Assembly (NCBI GenBank): GCA_021767845.1
Contig: JAASSQ010000198.1
Coordinates: forward strand, 1 to 5,600
Length of the DNA stretch: 5,600 bases
From: Roseovarius sp.
GTDB taxonomy: Bacteria; Pseudomonadota; Alphaproteobacteria; Rhodobacterales; Rhodobacteraceae
Reading direction: 5' to 3'
Shown: piece after piece, positions 1 to 5,600 of the stretch
Layout: each line of letters opens with the position of its first letter
Position numbering within the stretch: position 1 is the first letter of the stretch
The notes under the pieces: generated by a model
Told to the model about the DNA's origin: nothing
Database searches by the model: none
What the model saw: the letters and a program-made list of their open reading frames with translations, nothing else
Position numbers and translations under genes: made by a program

Positions 1-564
1 CAGGACATCGGCCTGCGTCGTGACATCCAGCGCCGTGGTCGGCTCGTCCGCGATCAGCAGGCCGGGGCGCAGCGCGATGGCCATGGCGATTCCGACCCGC
101 TGCCGCTGCCCGCCGCTCAATTCATGGGGATAGCGCGACATCGGCACGCGCTCGGGCGGCAATTCGACCCGCGCCAGGGCGTCGGCCGCCCGCCGCATCG
201 CTTCGGCCCGGCTCACGCGCTCGTGGATCAGGATAGTCTCGGCCACCTGCGCCCCGATGCTTTGCAACGGGTTGAGCGCCGTCATCGGCTCCTGGAACAC
301 CATGCCCACATCCTTGCCGCGCAGCGCGCACAGCTCGCGTTCCGTCATGTCCAGAACCGACCGTCCCCGCAGTTCCACCCGGCCCCGCGCCCGCGCGCCC
401 TCGGGCAGAAGCTGCATCACCGAAAGCGCCGTCATCGACTTGCCCGACCCGCTTTCCCCGATTACGCCCACGATCTCGCCCGGCGCCACCGACAGCGACA
501 CGTCGCGCAATACCTGCGTGTTCCCGATGCGCAGGCCCAGCCCCTCGATCCGCAACAGGCTCAT
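1..564 (-). CDS. Peptide/opine/nickel-class ABC importer ATPase (OppD/DppD-like), partial, 3' end beyond window
   Basis: This is the cytoplasmic ATP-hydrolysing subunit that powers the importer encoded just upstream of it. The first 188 residues are visible. They hold a complete set of nucleotide-binding motifs: Walker A GESGSGKS (36-43), Q-loop VFQEP with Q91, ABC signature LSGGQ (149-153) and Walker B LLIADEP (169-175) with D173 and catalytic E174, followed by the D-loop at ALD (178-180). The segment TALNP after the Q-loop is typical of the OppD/DppD/GsiA branch. The ATG overlaps the TGA stop of the upstream permease as ATGA (561-564), so translation is probably coupled and no separate start is needed. 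The gene leaves the window in frame right after the D-loop, so the H-loop and C-terminal region are unseen. It could be a single-domain subunit with a separate OppF-type partner, or a fused two-domain ATPase of the GsiA/YejF kind; the visible part cannot tell. Family is certain, substrate unknown. Confidence 0.96.
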   Translation of the reverse strand, partial: MSLLRIEGLGLRIGNTQVLRDVSLSVAPGEIVGVIGESGSGKSMTALSVMQLLPEGARARGRVELRGRSVLDMTERELCALRGKDVGMVFQEPMTALNPLQSIGAQVAETILIHERVSRAEAMRRAADALARVELPPERVPMSRYPHELSGGQRQRVGIAMAIALRPGLLIADEPTTALDVTTQADVL

Positions 565-1379
565 CGCGCGGCCCTCCGCAATCGCGGGTCCAGCCAGTCG
601 CGCAGCCCGTCGCCCAGCAGGTTCAGTCCCAGCACCGTCAGCAGGATCGCAAGGCCGGGAAACAGCGCCATGTGCGGCGCGATGGCCATCATCGTCTGGC
701 TGTCGGCCAGCATCCGGCCCCAGCTGGGCAGCGGCGGCTGCGCCCCCAGCCCGACATAGCTCAACCCCGCCTCCGCCAGGATTCCAAGCGAGAACTGGAT
801 CGTGCCCTGCACGATCAGCAGGTTGGCAAGGTTGGGCAGGATATGCTCGGCGCTGATCCGCGCGCGCCCCTTGCCCGCCACCCGCGCCGCCAGGATGAAA
901 TCGCGTGTCCACAGGCTCAGCGCCGCGCCGCGCGTCAGGCGCGCGAAGACGGGGATGTTGAAGATCCCGATGGCGATGATCGCGTTGACAGCCCCCGCCC
1001 CGAACACGGCGGTGATCAGGATGGCGATCAGCAGGCTGGGAAAGGCGAAGATCAAATCGTTGCCCCGCATGATGATCTCGTCCAGCCACCCGCCGCGCCG
1101 CGCCGCCGCCGCCAGGCCAAGCGGCACGCCGACCCCCATGCCGATCCCCACCGCCACCAGCGCCACCGCGATCGAGGTGCGCGCGCCGACCATCACCATG
1201 CTCAGGATGTCGCGGCCGAAATGATCGGTGCCCAGGGGGTGCGCGGCGCTCGGCCCCTGCATCCGCTCGGCGATGCGCAACGCCTCGATGTCCTGCGGCA
1301 CCCAGACAAGCGACAGGACCGCCGCACCCGTGAAGAGCAGCGTCAGAAAAAGCCCCAGGATCAGCCCCGCGCGCCTCAT
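561..1379 (-). CDS. DppC/OppC-type ABC transporter permease
   Basis: This inner-membrane permease forms half of the translocation channel of a peptide/opine/nickel-class importer. It has 272 residues, slightly short of the roughly 280-300 usual for the family. After a first hydrophobic helix (about 6-27) comes the DppC-family motif HPLGTDHFGRD (47-57). Further membrane segments lie at about 69-93, 109-129, 131-149, 187-212 and 237-258. The cytoplasmic coupling (EAA-type) loop, which contacts the ATPase, is at 163-183, with A164, A165, G169 and the closing LPN. The run EAGLSYVGLG (203-212) and the C-terminal LLGDGLRDWLDPRLR (254-268) are also family hallmarks. The start ATG overlaps the stop of the upstream permease as ATGA (1376-1379), and the gene's own stop overlaps the ATPase start in the same way. 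The three genes are therefore almost certainly one coupled transcript. The substrate cannot be deduced from the permease. Confidence 0.95.
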   Translation of the reverse strand: MRRAGLILGLFLTLLFTGAAVLSLVWVPQDIEALRIAERMQGPSAAHPLGTDHFGRDILSMVMVGARTSIAVALVAVGIGMGVGVPLGLAAAARRGGWLDEIIMRGNDLIFAFPSLLIAILITAVFGAGAVNAIIAIGIFNIPVFARLTRGAALSLWTRDFILAARVAGKGRARISAEHILPNLANLLIVQGTIQFSLGILAEAGLSYVGLGAQPPLPSWGRMLADSQTMMAIAPHMALFPGLAILLTVLGLNLLGDGLRDWLDPRLRRAAR

Positions 1380-2326
1380 CGCCGCCCCCTCAATCGCGGG
1401 TCGATCCAGGCATAGGCCAGGTCCACCGCGAAATTCACCACGATCACCGCGAAGACCAGCAGCATGACCACCGATTCCACCACGATCAGGTCGCGCGCGC
1501 TGATCGCCTGGAACACCAGCCGCCCCAGCCCCGGCAGGAAAAAGACGTTCTCGATGATGATCGCACCGGCCAAAAGGAACGAGAATTGCAGCCCGATGAT
1601 CGTCAGCACCGGGATCATCGCGTTGCGCAGCGCGTGCCGCCGCAAGGCTTGCGCGCGGGTCAGCCCCTTGGCCCGCGCGGTGCGGATGTAATCCGAGGAC
1701 AGGGTATCAAGCAGCGCCGACCGCATCACCCGCGCCAGGATCGAGGCTTGCGGCAACGCCAGCGCCACGGCCGGCAGCGTCAGGCTTTTCAGCCCCGGCC
1801 AGAGCCCCGCCTCCCAGCCGGGAAAGCCCCCCGCGCCGAACCAGCGCAGGTTGATGGCGAAGACCAGCACCATCAGCATCGCGAACCAGAAATTCGGGAT
1901 CGCCACGCCAAGCTGCGTCAGCCCCATGACCCCCACATCCACCGCCGATCCGCGCCGCCGCGCCGCCCAGATGCCGGCCGGCAGGGCGATGCCCGTGCTC
2001 AGCGCCAGGGCAAACAGCGCCAGCGGCAGGCTGACCTGCAAACGGTCCGCGATCATCTCGGCCACCGGCGTGCGGTAGGTGTAGGAGATCCCGAAATCCC
2101 CCACCAGCATTCCGCCGGCCCAGTCCAGGTAGCGCGCCGTGGCCGACTGGTTCAGCCCCAGCTCCGCCCGCAGCGCCGCCAGCGTGTCGGGCTGGGCATT
2201 GACCCCCAGCATGTAGGCTGCCGGATCGCCCGGCACGATCTCGAGCACCAGGAAGATCACGAGACTCGCCACCAGAAGGGACAAGACCAGCGACACGGCC
2301 CGGCGCGCGGCATAGCGCAGCATCAT
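1376..2326 (-). CDS. DppB/OppB-type ABC transporter permease
   Basis: This is the other inner-membrane channel subunit of the importer. At 316 residues it has the normal length. An N-terminal membrane helix (about 9-31) leads into the family motif EIVPGDPA (29-36). The periplasmic segment contains ELGLNQ (55-60) and GDFGISY (76-82). Membrane helices follow at about 98-121, 131-158, 183-199, 236-256 and 283-306. The cytoplasmic coupling loop is at 212-239, opening with DYIRTARAKGL and ending with RNAMIP. The C-terminus, AYAWIDPRLRG, is standard. Two ATG codons are adjacent at the start (2326 and 2323). I chose the first because the Shine-Dalgarno GGAGG at 2341-2337 lies 10 bases before it and 13 before the second. 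It is separated from the binding-protein gene by 58 bp but overlaps the next permease by 4 bp. Nothing looks truncated or altered. Confidence 0.95.
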   Translation of the reverse strand: MMLRYAARRAVSLVLSLLVASLVIFLVLEIVPGDPAAYMLGVNAQPDTLAALRAELGLNQSATARYLDWAGGMLVGDFGISYTYRTPVAEMIADRLQVSLPLALFALALSTGIALPAGIWAARRRGSAVDVGVMGLTQLGVAIPNFWFAMLMVLVFAINLRWFGAGGFPGWEAGLWPGLKSLTLPAVALALPQASILARVMRSALLDTLSSDYIRTARAKGLTRAQALRRHALRNAMIPVLTIIGLQFSFLLAGAIIIENVFFLPGLGRLVFQAISARDLIVVESVVMLLVFAVIVVNFAVDLAYAWIDPRLRGRR

Positions 2327-2336
2327 CGCCCCCTTT

Positions 2337-2341
2337 CCTCC
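2337..2341 (-). promoter_or_regulatory. Ribosome binding site of the DppB-type permease
   Basis: GGAGG on the minus strand lies 10 bases before the first of two adjacent ATG codons. It supports the start at 2326 over the one at 2323. It is downstream of the GC-rich hairpin region of the same gap, so a short processed transcript beginning after the hairpin could still be translated. Confidence 0.6.
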
Positions 2342-2346
2342 GGCCC

Positions 2347-2373
2347 GGACCCGGTCCGCCCGCGCGGGGGCGG
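2347..2373 (-). promoter_or_regulatory. GC-rich inverted repeats between binding-protein and permease genes, possible attenuator or mRNA-stabilising hairpin
   Basis: Read on the minus strand, CCGCCC (2373-2368) and GGGCGG (2361-2356) can pair around a 6-base loop. The adjoining GGACCGGGTCC (2357-2347) is a second, overlapping inverted repeat. No U-tract follows, so this does not look like a strong intrinsic terminator. Hairpins between a binding-protein gene and its permease genes are commonly linked to unequal expression through partial termination or protection of the upstream message, and that is the role I infer. In DNA this GC-rich, short inverted repeats arise by chance fairly often. 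Confidence 0.3.
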
Positions 2374-2384
2374 GGCACCGCGCC

Positions 2385-3860
2385 TCACTCCTCCCAATAG
2401 ACCCCGGTCAGGTCGGTGGCCTGTGTCGGCGCATTCACCCACAGCCCGCGCAGCCGGGCATTGGCCACGGTGGGGATGGCCAGCTGGAACAGGTAGCCGT
2501 TCACGTAATCCTCGGCGATGCGCGTCTGCATCCGCTCCAGCAGGCGCGCGCGTTTCTTGGGATTGGTCTGTTCGGCCAAGGCGGCGTGCAGGGTCTGGAA
2601 CTCGGCGCTGTCATACTGGAAATAATAATCCGGGCGGGCATAGATGCCGATGTCGAAGGGCTCGGTATGGCTGACGATGGTCAGCCCGTAATCCTTGCCG
2701 CGAAACACCTCTTCCAACCATTGCGCCCATTCCAGGTTGGTGATCTCAGTCTCGATGCCGACGCTGCGCAGTTGCGCCGCGATGATCTCGCCGCCGCGCC
2801 GCGCATAGGAGGGCGGCGGCAGCTTCAGCGCGACGGTGAACCCGTCCCCATATCCCGCCTCGTCCAGAAGCTGCCGCGACAGCTCGGGGTCATAGGACGA
2901 CAGATGAGTCAGATCGACGTAGTCGGGATGATGCGGCGCGAAATGCGTGCCGATCGGCGTGCCCAGCCCGAACATCGCCCCCTCGATCACGGCGCGGCGG
3001 TCGATCGCATGGGCGATGGCACGCCGTACCATCTTGTCGTTCAGGGGCGGGCGGGCGTTGTTCATGCTCAGGATCGTCTCACCCTCGGTCGTGCCGACCA
3101 GGACCTGGAACCGCGGATCGGCCTCGAACTGCGGCAGGTTCTCGGGCGCGGGAAAGCCCGGAAAGGCATCCACGTCCTCGGCCATGACGGCCGCGAAGGC
3201 CGCCGTCGGGTCCGAGATGAAGCGGAACGTCGCCCGGTCTAGCCACGCCGGGGTGCCCCAGTACTCGGGATTGCGCGTCAGCGTGATCCGGTCGCCCTGC
3301 ACCCAGTCGTCGAACACGAAGGCCCCGGTGCCCACCGGCGCCTGCTTGATGTTGCCGATGCTTTCCGGCGCCACGATCACCGCATCGCCCCAGGCCATGT
3401 TGAACAGGAAATTCCCGTCCGGCCCGCGCAGCGTCACCCTGACTGTCAGATCGTCCAGCGCCTCGACCGTCTCGATGCCCTCGAACAGCGCCTTCTGCGC
3501 GTTCTGGCTCATGTCGTCGCGCGCCCGGTCCAGCGTGAACACCACGTCCGCGGCGTCCAGCGCCGTGCCGTCATGGAACGTGACGCCCGGTCGCAAGCGA
3601 AAGGTGTAAACCGTGCCGTCCCCGGAAATCTCCCAGCTTTCCGCCAGCCCCGGATGCACCGTCCCGTCCGGGCCGAACCGCGTCAGCCCCTCGAAAACAT
3701 TGGCATAAAGCACCTGGTCGATGGCCCCGGCCGCGGCGCTTGTGGGGTCCAGGTGCGGCGGCTCCAGCTGCAGGCCCACGACCAGGTCGGACCCCGCCTG
3801 CGCGGCCCATCCCGCCACGCTCATCGCCCCCGCAAGCGCACATGCCGTCAGCCGCTTCAT
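2385..3860 (-). CDS. Periplasmic solute-binding protein of a peptide/opine/nickel-class ABC importer (SBP_bac_5 family)
   Basis: This secreted protein captures the ligand in the periplasm and delivers it to the two permeases. It has 491 residues from the chosen ATG. That start has a strong Shine-Dalgarno GAGGAG 7 bases upstream and is followed at once by a signal peptide: MKR, a hydrophobic core, and the cleavage motif AQA before G23. An in-frame ATG at 3935 would put 25 charged residues ahead of the signal peptide, so I rejected it. Family features are the first-strand segment LQLEPPHLDP (30-39), the block from LAESWEISGDG through FRLRPGVTFHDG to ADVVFTLDR (about 72-112), VGTGAFVFDDW (176-186) and LTRNPEYWG (194-202). 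The conserved second lobe begins near 261 with VRRAIAHAIDR (278-288), and the C-terminus is VYWEE. Length is normal for DppA/OppA relatives. The ligand could be a dipeptide, oligopeptide, glutathione, an opine or something else; sequence alone does not decide. It is the first gene of the operon. Confidence 0.94.
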   Translation of the reverse strand: MKRLTACALAGAMSVAGWAAQAGSDLVVGLQLEPPHLDPTSAAAGAIDQVLYANVFEGLTRFGPDGTVHPGLAESWEISGDGTVYTFRLRPGVTFHDGTALDAADVVFTLDRARDDMSQNAQKALFEGIETVEALDDLTVRVTLRGPDGNFLFNMAWGDAVIVAPESIGNIKQAPVGTGAFVFDDWVQGDRITLTRNPEYWGTPAWLDRATFRFISDPTAAFAAVMAEDVDAFPGFPAPENLPQFEADPRFQVLVGTTEGETILSMNNARPPLNDKMVRRAIAHAIDRRAVIEGAMFGLGTPIGTHFAPHHPDYVDLTHLSSYDPELSRQLLDEAGYGDGFTVALKLPPPSYARRGGEIIAAQLRSVGIETEITNLEWAQWLEEVFRGKDYGLTIVSHTEPFDIGIYARPDYYFQYDSAEFQTLHAALAEQTNPKKRARLLERMQTRIAEDYVNGYLFQLAIPTVANARLRGLWVNAPTQATDLTGVYWEE

Positions 3861-3867
3861 GGCCTGT

Positions 3868-3873
3868 CTCCTC
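3868..3873 (-). promoter_or_regulatory. Ribosome binding site of the solute-binding protein
   Basis: GAGGAG on the minus strand ends 7 bases before the ATG at 3860. It is the best Shine-Dalgarno in the window and decides the start in favour of the ATG directly preceding the signal peptide. Its strength suits a binding protein made in excess over the membrane subunits. Confidence 0.75.
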
Positions 3874-3906
3874 TCATCGCGGCCCCACGCCGCCCGTTCG
3901 GGGCCG

Positions 3907-3935
3907 AGTGAACCCGGTTTCCGCCCCGCATTCAA
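3907..3935 (-). promoter_or_regulatory. Candidate sigma70-type promoter for the ABC importer operon
   Basis: On the minus strand, TTGAAT (3935-3930) is a four-of-six match to a -35 box. After a 17-base spacer, TTCACT (3912-3907) is a weak, three-of-six match to a -10 box. Transcription would begin near 3900, leaving a leader of about 40 bases ahead of the binding-protein start, which is a sensible length. Spacing is ideal but the -10 match is poor, so this is only a candidate. Alphaproteobacterial promoters often deviate from the consensus. Confidence 0.25.
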
Positions 3936-4006
3936 GCCGCTGGCGCATCTTGGCGGTGGCCTTCACGACGCACAGTTGCTAATCACCGCCCCGAAACGAA
4001 CGAGCC

Positions 4007-4010
4007 GGAG
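4007..4010 (+). promoter_or_regulatory. Weak ribosome binding site of panB
   Basis: GGAG ends 12 bases before the panB ATG at 4023, somewhat farther than the usual 5-9. It lies within a short tandem repeat of GAGCCG (4002-4013). No better Shine-Dalgarno is present, and no other in-frame start fits the PanB alignment, so the start stands although initiation may be modest. Confidence 0.4.
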
Positions 4011-4022
4011 CCGGTATCCCAG

Positions 4023-4850
4023 ATGAGCGCAACCGCGAAAAAGACCGCCCCCCTGCCCGACGACATCCGCGCGATGAAAGGCGGCACCCCCATCGTCAGC
4101 CTGACGGCCTACACGACGCCGATGGCACGGATGATGGACGGGGTGTGCGACTTCGCGCTGGTGGGCGACTCGGTGGGCATGGTGCTGCACGGCATGCCCT
4201 CCACCCTGGGCGTGACGATGGAGATGATGATCCTGCACGGGCAGGCGGTGGCGCGCGGGCTGAGCCGCACCATGCTGGTCATCGACATGCCCTTCGGCTC
4301 GTATGAGGAAAGCCCTGAACAGGCCTTCCGCAATGCCGCGCGGCTGATGCGCGAAACCGGCGCCGCGGCGGTCAAGCTCGAAGGCGGGCAGCACATGGCC
4401 GACACCATCGCCTTCCTCGTGGCGCGCGGCGTGCCGGTCATGGCCCATGTCGGGCTGACCCCGCAATCCATCAACACGCTCGGCGGCTACAAGGTGCAGG
4501 GCCGCGACGACCAGGCCGACGCACTCCTGGCCGACGCCCGCGCCGTGGCGCAGGCCGGCGCCTTCTCGGTGGTGCTGGAAAAGGTGCCGGCGGGCCTGGC
4601 CGACCGGATCACCGAGGCGATCGACATCCCCACCATCGGCATCGGCGCCTCGCCCGGCTGCGACGGCCAGATCCTCGTCGTGGATGACATGCTGGGCCTC
4701 TTCACCGCCTTCAAACCGAAATTCGTGAAACGCTACGCCACCCTCGGCGAAGAGGGCGAGGCCGCGATCCGCGCCTATGCCGAAGAGGTGCGCGCCCGAA
4801 CCTTCCCGGCCGCCGAACACGTCTTTGCCGACAAGGCCCCCGGCACATGA
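4023..4850 (+). CDS. panB: 3-methyl-2-oxobutanoate hydroxymethyltransferase (ketopantoate hydroxymethyltransferase)
   Basis: PanB transfers a hydroxymethyl group from 5,10-methylenetetrahydrofolate to 2-ketoisovalerate, giving ketopantoate, in the cytoplasm. It is the first committed step of pantothenate and coenzyme A synthesis. The product is 275 residues, slightly longer than E. coli PanB because of a short N-terminal extension. The TIM-barrel motifs are intact. LVGDSVGM (46-53) and IDMPFGSY (87-94) supply D49 and D88, which match the Mg-binding D45 and D84 of the E. coli enzyme. VKLEGG (117-122) gives K118 and E120, matching K112 and E114. HVGLTPQSIN (142-151) and GGYKVQGR (154-161) are hallmark runs. 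E186 in VLEKVP matches the catalytic base E181, and IGIGASPGCDGQILV (205-219) follows. The stop overlaps the panC start as ATGA (4847-4850), so the two are translationally coupled. Function is secure from these motifs and the panC neighbour. Confidence 0.98.
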   Translation: MSATAKKTAPLPDDIRAMKGGTPIVSLTAYTTPMARMMDGVCDFALVGDSVGMVLHGMPSTLGVTMEMMILHGQAVARGLSRTMLVIDMPFGSYEESPEQAFRNAARLMRETGAAAVKLEGGQHMADTIAFLVARGVPVMAHVGLTPQSINTLGGYKVQGRDDQADALLADARAVAQAGAFSVVLEKVPAGLADRITEAIDIPTIGIGASPGCDGQILVVDDMLGLFTAFKPKFVKRYATLGEEGEAAIRAYAEEVRARTFPAAEHVFADKAPGT

Positions 4851-5600
4851 GCGGACCCGCCCCGATCCTGCGCACCCTGCCCGAGCTGCGCGCCGCCACC
4901 GCGCCGTGGCAGCGCGCGGGCGAAACCATCGGCGTGGTGCCCACGATGGGCGCGCTGCATGACGGGCACCTGTCTTTGGTCGAGGCCGCGAAGAAGAGCT
5001 GCGACCGCGTGATCGTGACGATCTTCGTGAACCCCAGGCAGTTCAACAACGAAGACGACCTGAAAAACTACCCCCGCACCGAGGACGAGGACGCCCGCAA
5101 GCTGGCACGCTTCTCGGTCGATGCGCTCTACGTGCCCAATGCCGACCAGGTCTATCCCGAACGCTTCGCCACCACCGTCTCGGTGGCGGGCCTGACCGAC
5201 GTGATGGAAGGCGCGCACCGCCCCGGCCATTTCGACGGCGTGGCGACCGTGGTGACCAAGCTCTTCCTGCAAAGCGCGGCGACGGATGCGTTCTTCGGCG
5301 AAAAGGATTTCCAGCAACTGCAGGTGGTGCGCCGCATGGCCGCCGATCTCGACATCCCCGTGACCGTGCACGGCTGCCCCACGATCCGGGAAATCGACGG
5401 GCTGGCCATGTCCTCTCGCAACCTTCTTCTGTCCGACCGCGCCCGCACCACCGCCCCGCGCCTGCACGAAGAGATGGAGGCGATCGCCGAGGGCCTCGCC
5501 CGCGGCACGCCCTTCGACACGCTTCAGCGCGCCGCGATCCAGCGGCTGGAAAATTCGGGCTTCACCAAGGTCGATTACCTGGAGATCCGCGCCAATGACG
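4847..5600 (+). CDS. panC: Pantothenate synthetase (pantoate--beta-alanine ligase), partial, 3' end beyond window
   Basis: PanC activates pantoate with ATP to form pantoyl adenylate, then joins it to beta-alanine, giving pantothenate, AMP and pyrophosphate. It is cytoplasmic. About 251 codons are visible of the roughly 280 expected, so only the C-terminus is missing. Visible motifs are PTMGALHDGHLSLV (32-45) with the nucleotidyltransferase HxGH motif at 38-41, IFVNPRQF (59-66) with the pantoate-binding glutamine at Q65, NYPRT (74-78), HRPGHFDGVATVVTKL (124-139), FFGEKDFQQLQ (149-159) with Q157, and the KMSKS-like MSSRN (188-192). R64 sits where E. coli has Met; a basic residue there is, from memory, common in alphaproteobacteria and I do not treat it as a defect. 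Its ATG overlaps the panB stop. Only a poor AAGG (4833-4836) precedes it, so translation probably depends on ribosomes finishing panB. Confidence 0.98.
   Translation, partial: MSGPAPILRTLPELRAATAPWQRAGETIGVVPTMGALHDGHLSLVEAAKKSCDRVIVTIFVNPRQFNNEDDLKNYPRTEDEDARKLARFSVDALYVPNADQVYPERFATTVSVAGLTDVMEGAHRPGHFDGVATVVTKLFLQSAATDAFFGEKDFQQLQVVRRMAADLDIPVTVHGCPTIREIDGLAMSSRNLLLSDRARTTAPRLHEEMEAIAEGLARGTPFDTLQRAAIQRLENSGFTKVDYLEIRAND

Larger units (their letters stand above)
3861..4022. other. Divergent intergenic region between the importer operon and panBC
   Basis: This 162-bp gap is the only substantial non-coding DNA in the window and must hold the promoters of both divergent gene groups unless panB is read from elsewhere. 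It contains the candidate leftward promoter listed separately. The least GC-rich patch, TTGCTAATCA (3976-3985), includes GCTAAT, a four-of-six -10 match placed suitably for panB, but I see no -35 box at a normal distance. An imperfect inverted repeat is present: CGTTCGGGG (3895-3903) against CCCCGAAACG (3989-3998), with one extra A. I recognise no known operator or riboswitch, and no reading frame here has a convincing start. Confidence 0.7.

Noticed and set aside
124..1415. Overlapping plus-strand open frames opposite the ATPase and DppC-type permease
   Set aside because: High GC keeps stop codons rare in these antisense frames. Their products are Arg/Pro/His-rich and unlike any family, whereas the minus-strand genes show full conserved motifs.
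1586..2674. Long plus-strand open frame (362 codons) opposite the DppB-type permease and the end of the binding protein
   Set aside because: It is antisense to two clear genes. Its translation is dominated by Arg, Gln, His and Pro, as expected from the reverse frame of GC-rich codons, and it has no recognisable domain.
3840..3860. Lipobox-like LTAC at residues 4-7 of the binding protein
   Set aside because: It is far too close to the N-terminus for a lipoprotein signal peptide. A normal signal peptidase I site, AQA before G23, follows the hydrophobic core.
3857..3877. Six-codon minus-strand frame (MRGDRP) whose stop overlaps the binding-protein ATG as ATGA
   Set aside because: It has no Shine-Dalgarno of its own and its ATG lies just upstream of the binding-protein ribosome site, so a leader peptide is unlikely; the overlap is probably chance.
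3861..3935. Upstream start of the binding protein at 3935, adding 25 residues
   Set aside because: The extension is charged and would bury the signal peptide. It lacks a good ribosome binding site, while the ATG at 3860 has GAGGAG at the right distance.
3963..4820. Minus-strand open frame of 285 codons opposite panB
   Set aside because: It is the antisense shadow of a fully supported panB, rich in His, Gly and Arg with no family motif.
5036..5038. Arginine R64 in the PanC IFVNPRQF motif as a possible active-site defect
   Set aside because: The functional glutamine next to it is kept. This position varies among family members (Met in E. coli), and the other catalytic motifs are intact.
4775..5467. 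Minus-strand open frame of 230 codons opposite panC
   Set aside because: It overlaps panC throughout. PanC has all its catalytic motifs, while this frame has none and its composition is that of a shadow.

Overview
The window is a dense, GC-rich stretch of ordinary bacterial chromosome. The codon use, the ATGA gene overlaps and the protein sequences, especially PanB and PanC, fit an alphaproteobacterium, most likely of the Rhodobacterales/Roseobacter type. The genus cannot be fixed from the sequence alone. I saw no mobile element, CRISPR array, rRNA or tRNA, and no broken gene.

There are two divergent gene groups around a 162-bp gap (3861-4022). Leftward, on the minus strand, is a peptide/opine/nickel-class ABC importer. 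In transcription order it has a secreted periplasmic solute-binding protein (2385-3860), a DppB/OppB-type permease (1376-2326), a DppC/OppC-type permease (561-1379) and an OppD/DppD-type ATPase (1-564), which runs off the left edge. Permease-permease and permease-ATPase junctions are both 4-bp ATGA overlaps, so those genes are translationally coupled. The binding protein is separated from the first permease by 58 bp of very GC-rich DNA with a short hairpin, a usual arrangement where the binding protein is made in excess.

Rightward, on the plus strand, are panB (4023-4850) and panC (4847 to the right edge), again joined by an ATGA overlap. PanB makes ketopantoate from 2-ketoisovalerate. Ketopantoate must then be reduced to pantoate by an enzyme not in this window, and PanC joins pantoate to beta-alanine to give pantothenate, the precursor of coenzyme A. 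All catalytic motifs I could check in the visible parts are intact.

The transporter ligand cannot be read from the sequence. The only less routine points are the head-to-head pairing of an uncharacterised peptide-type importer with pantothenate biosynthesis, and possible shared control in the gap. I found no convincing new biological system here.
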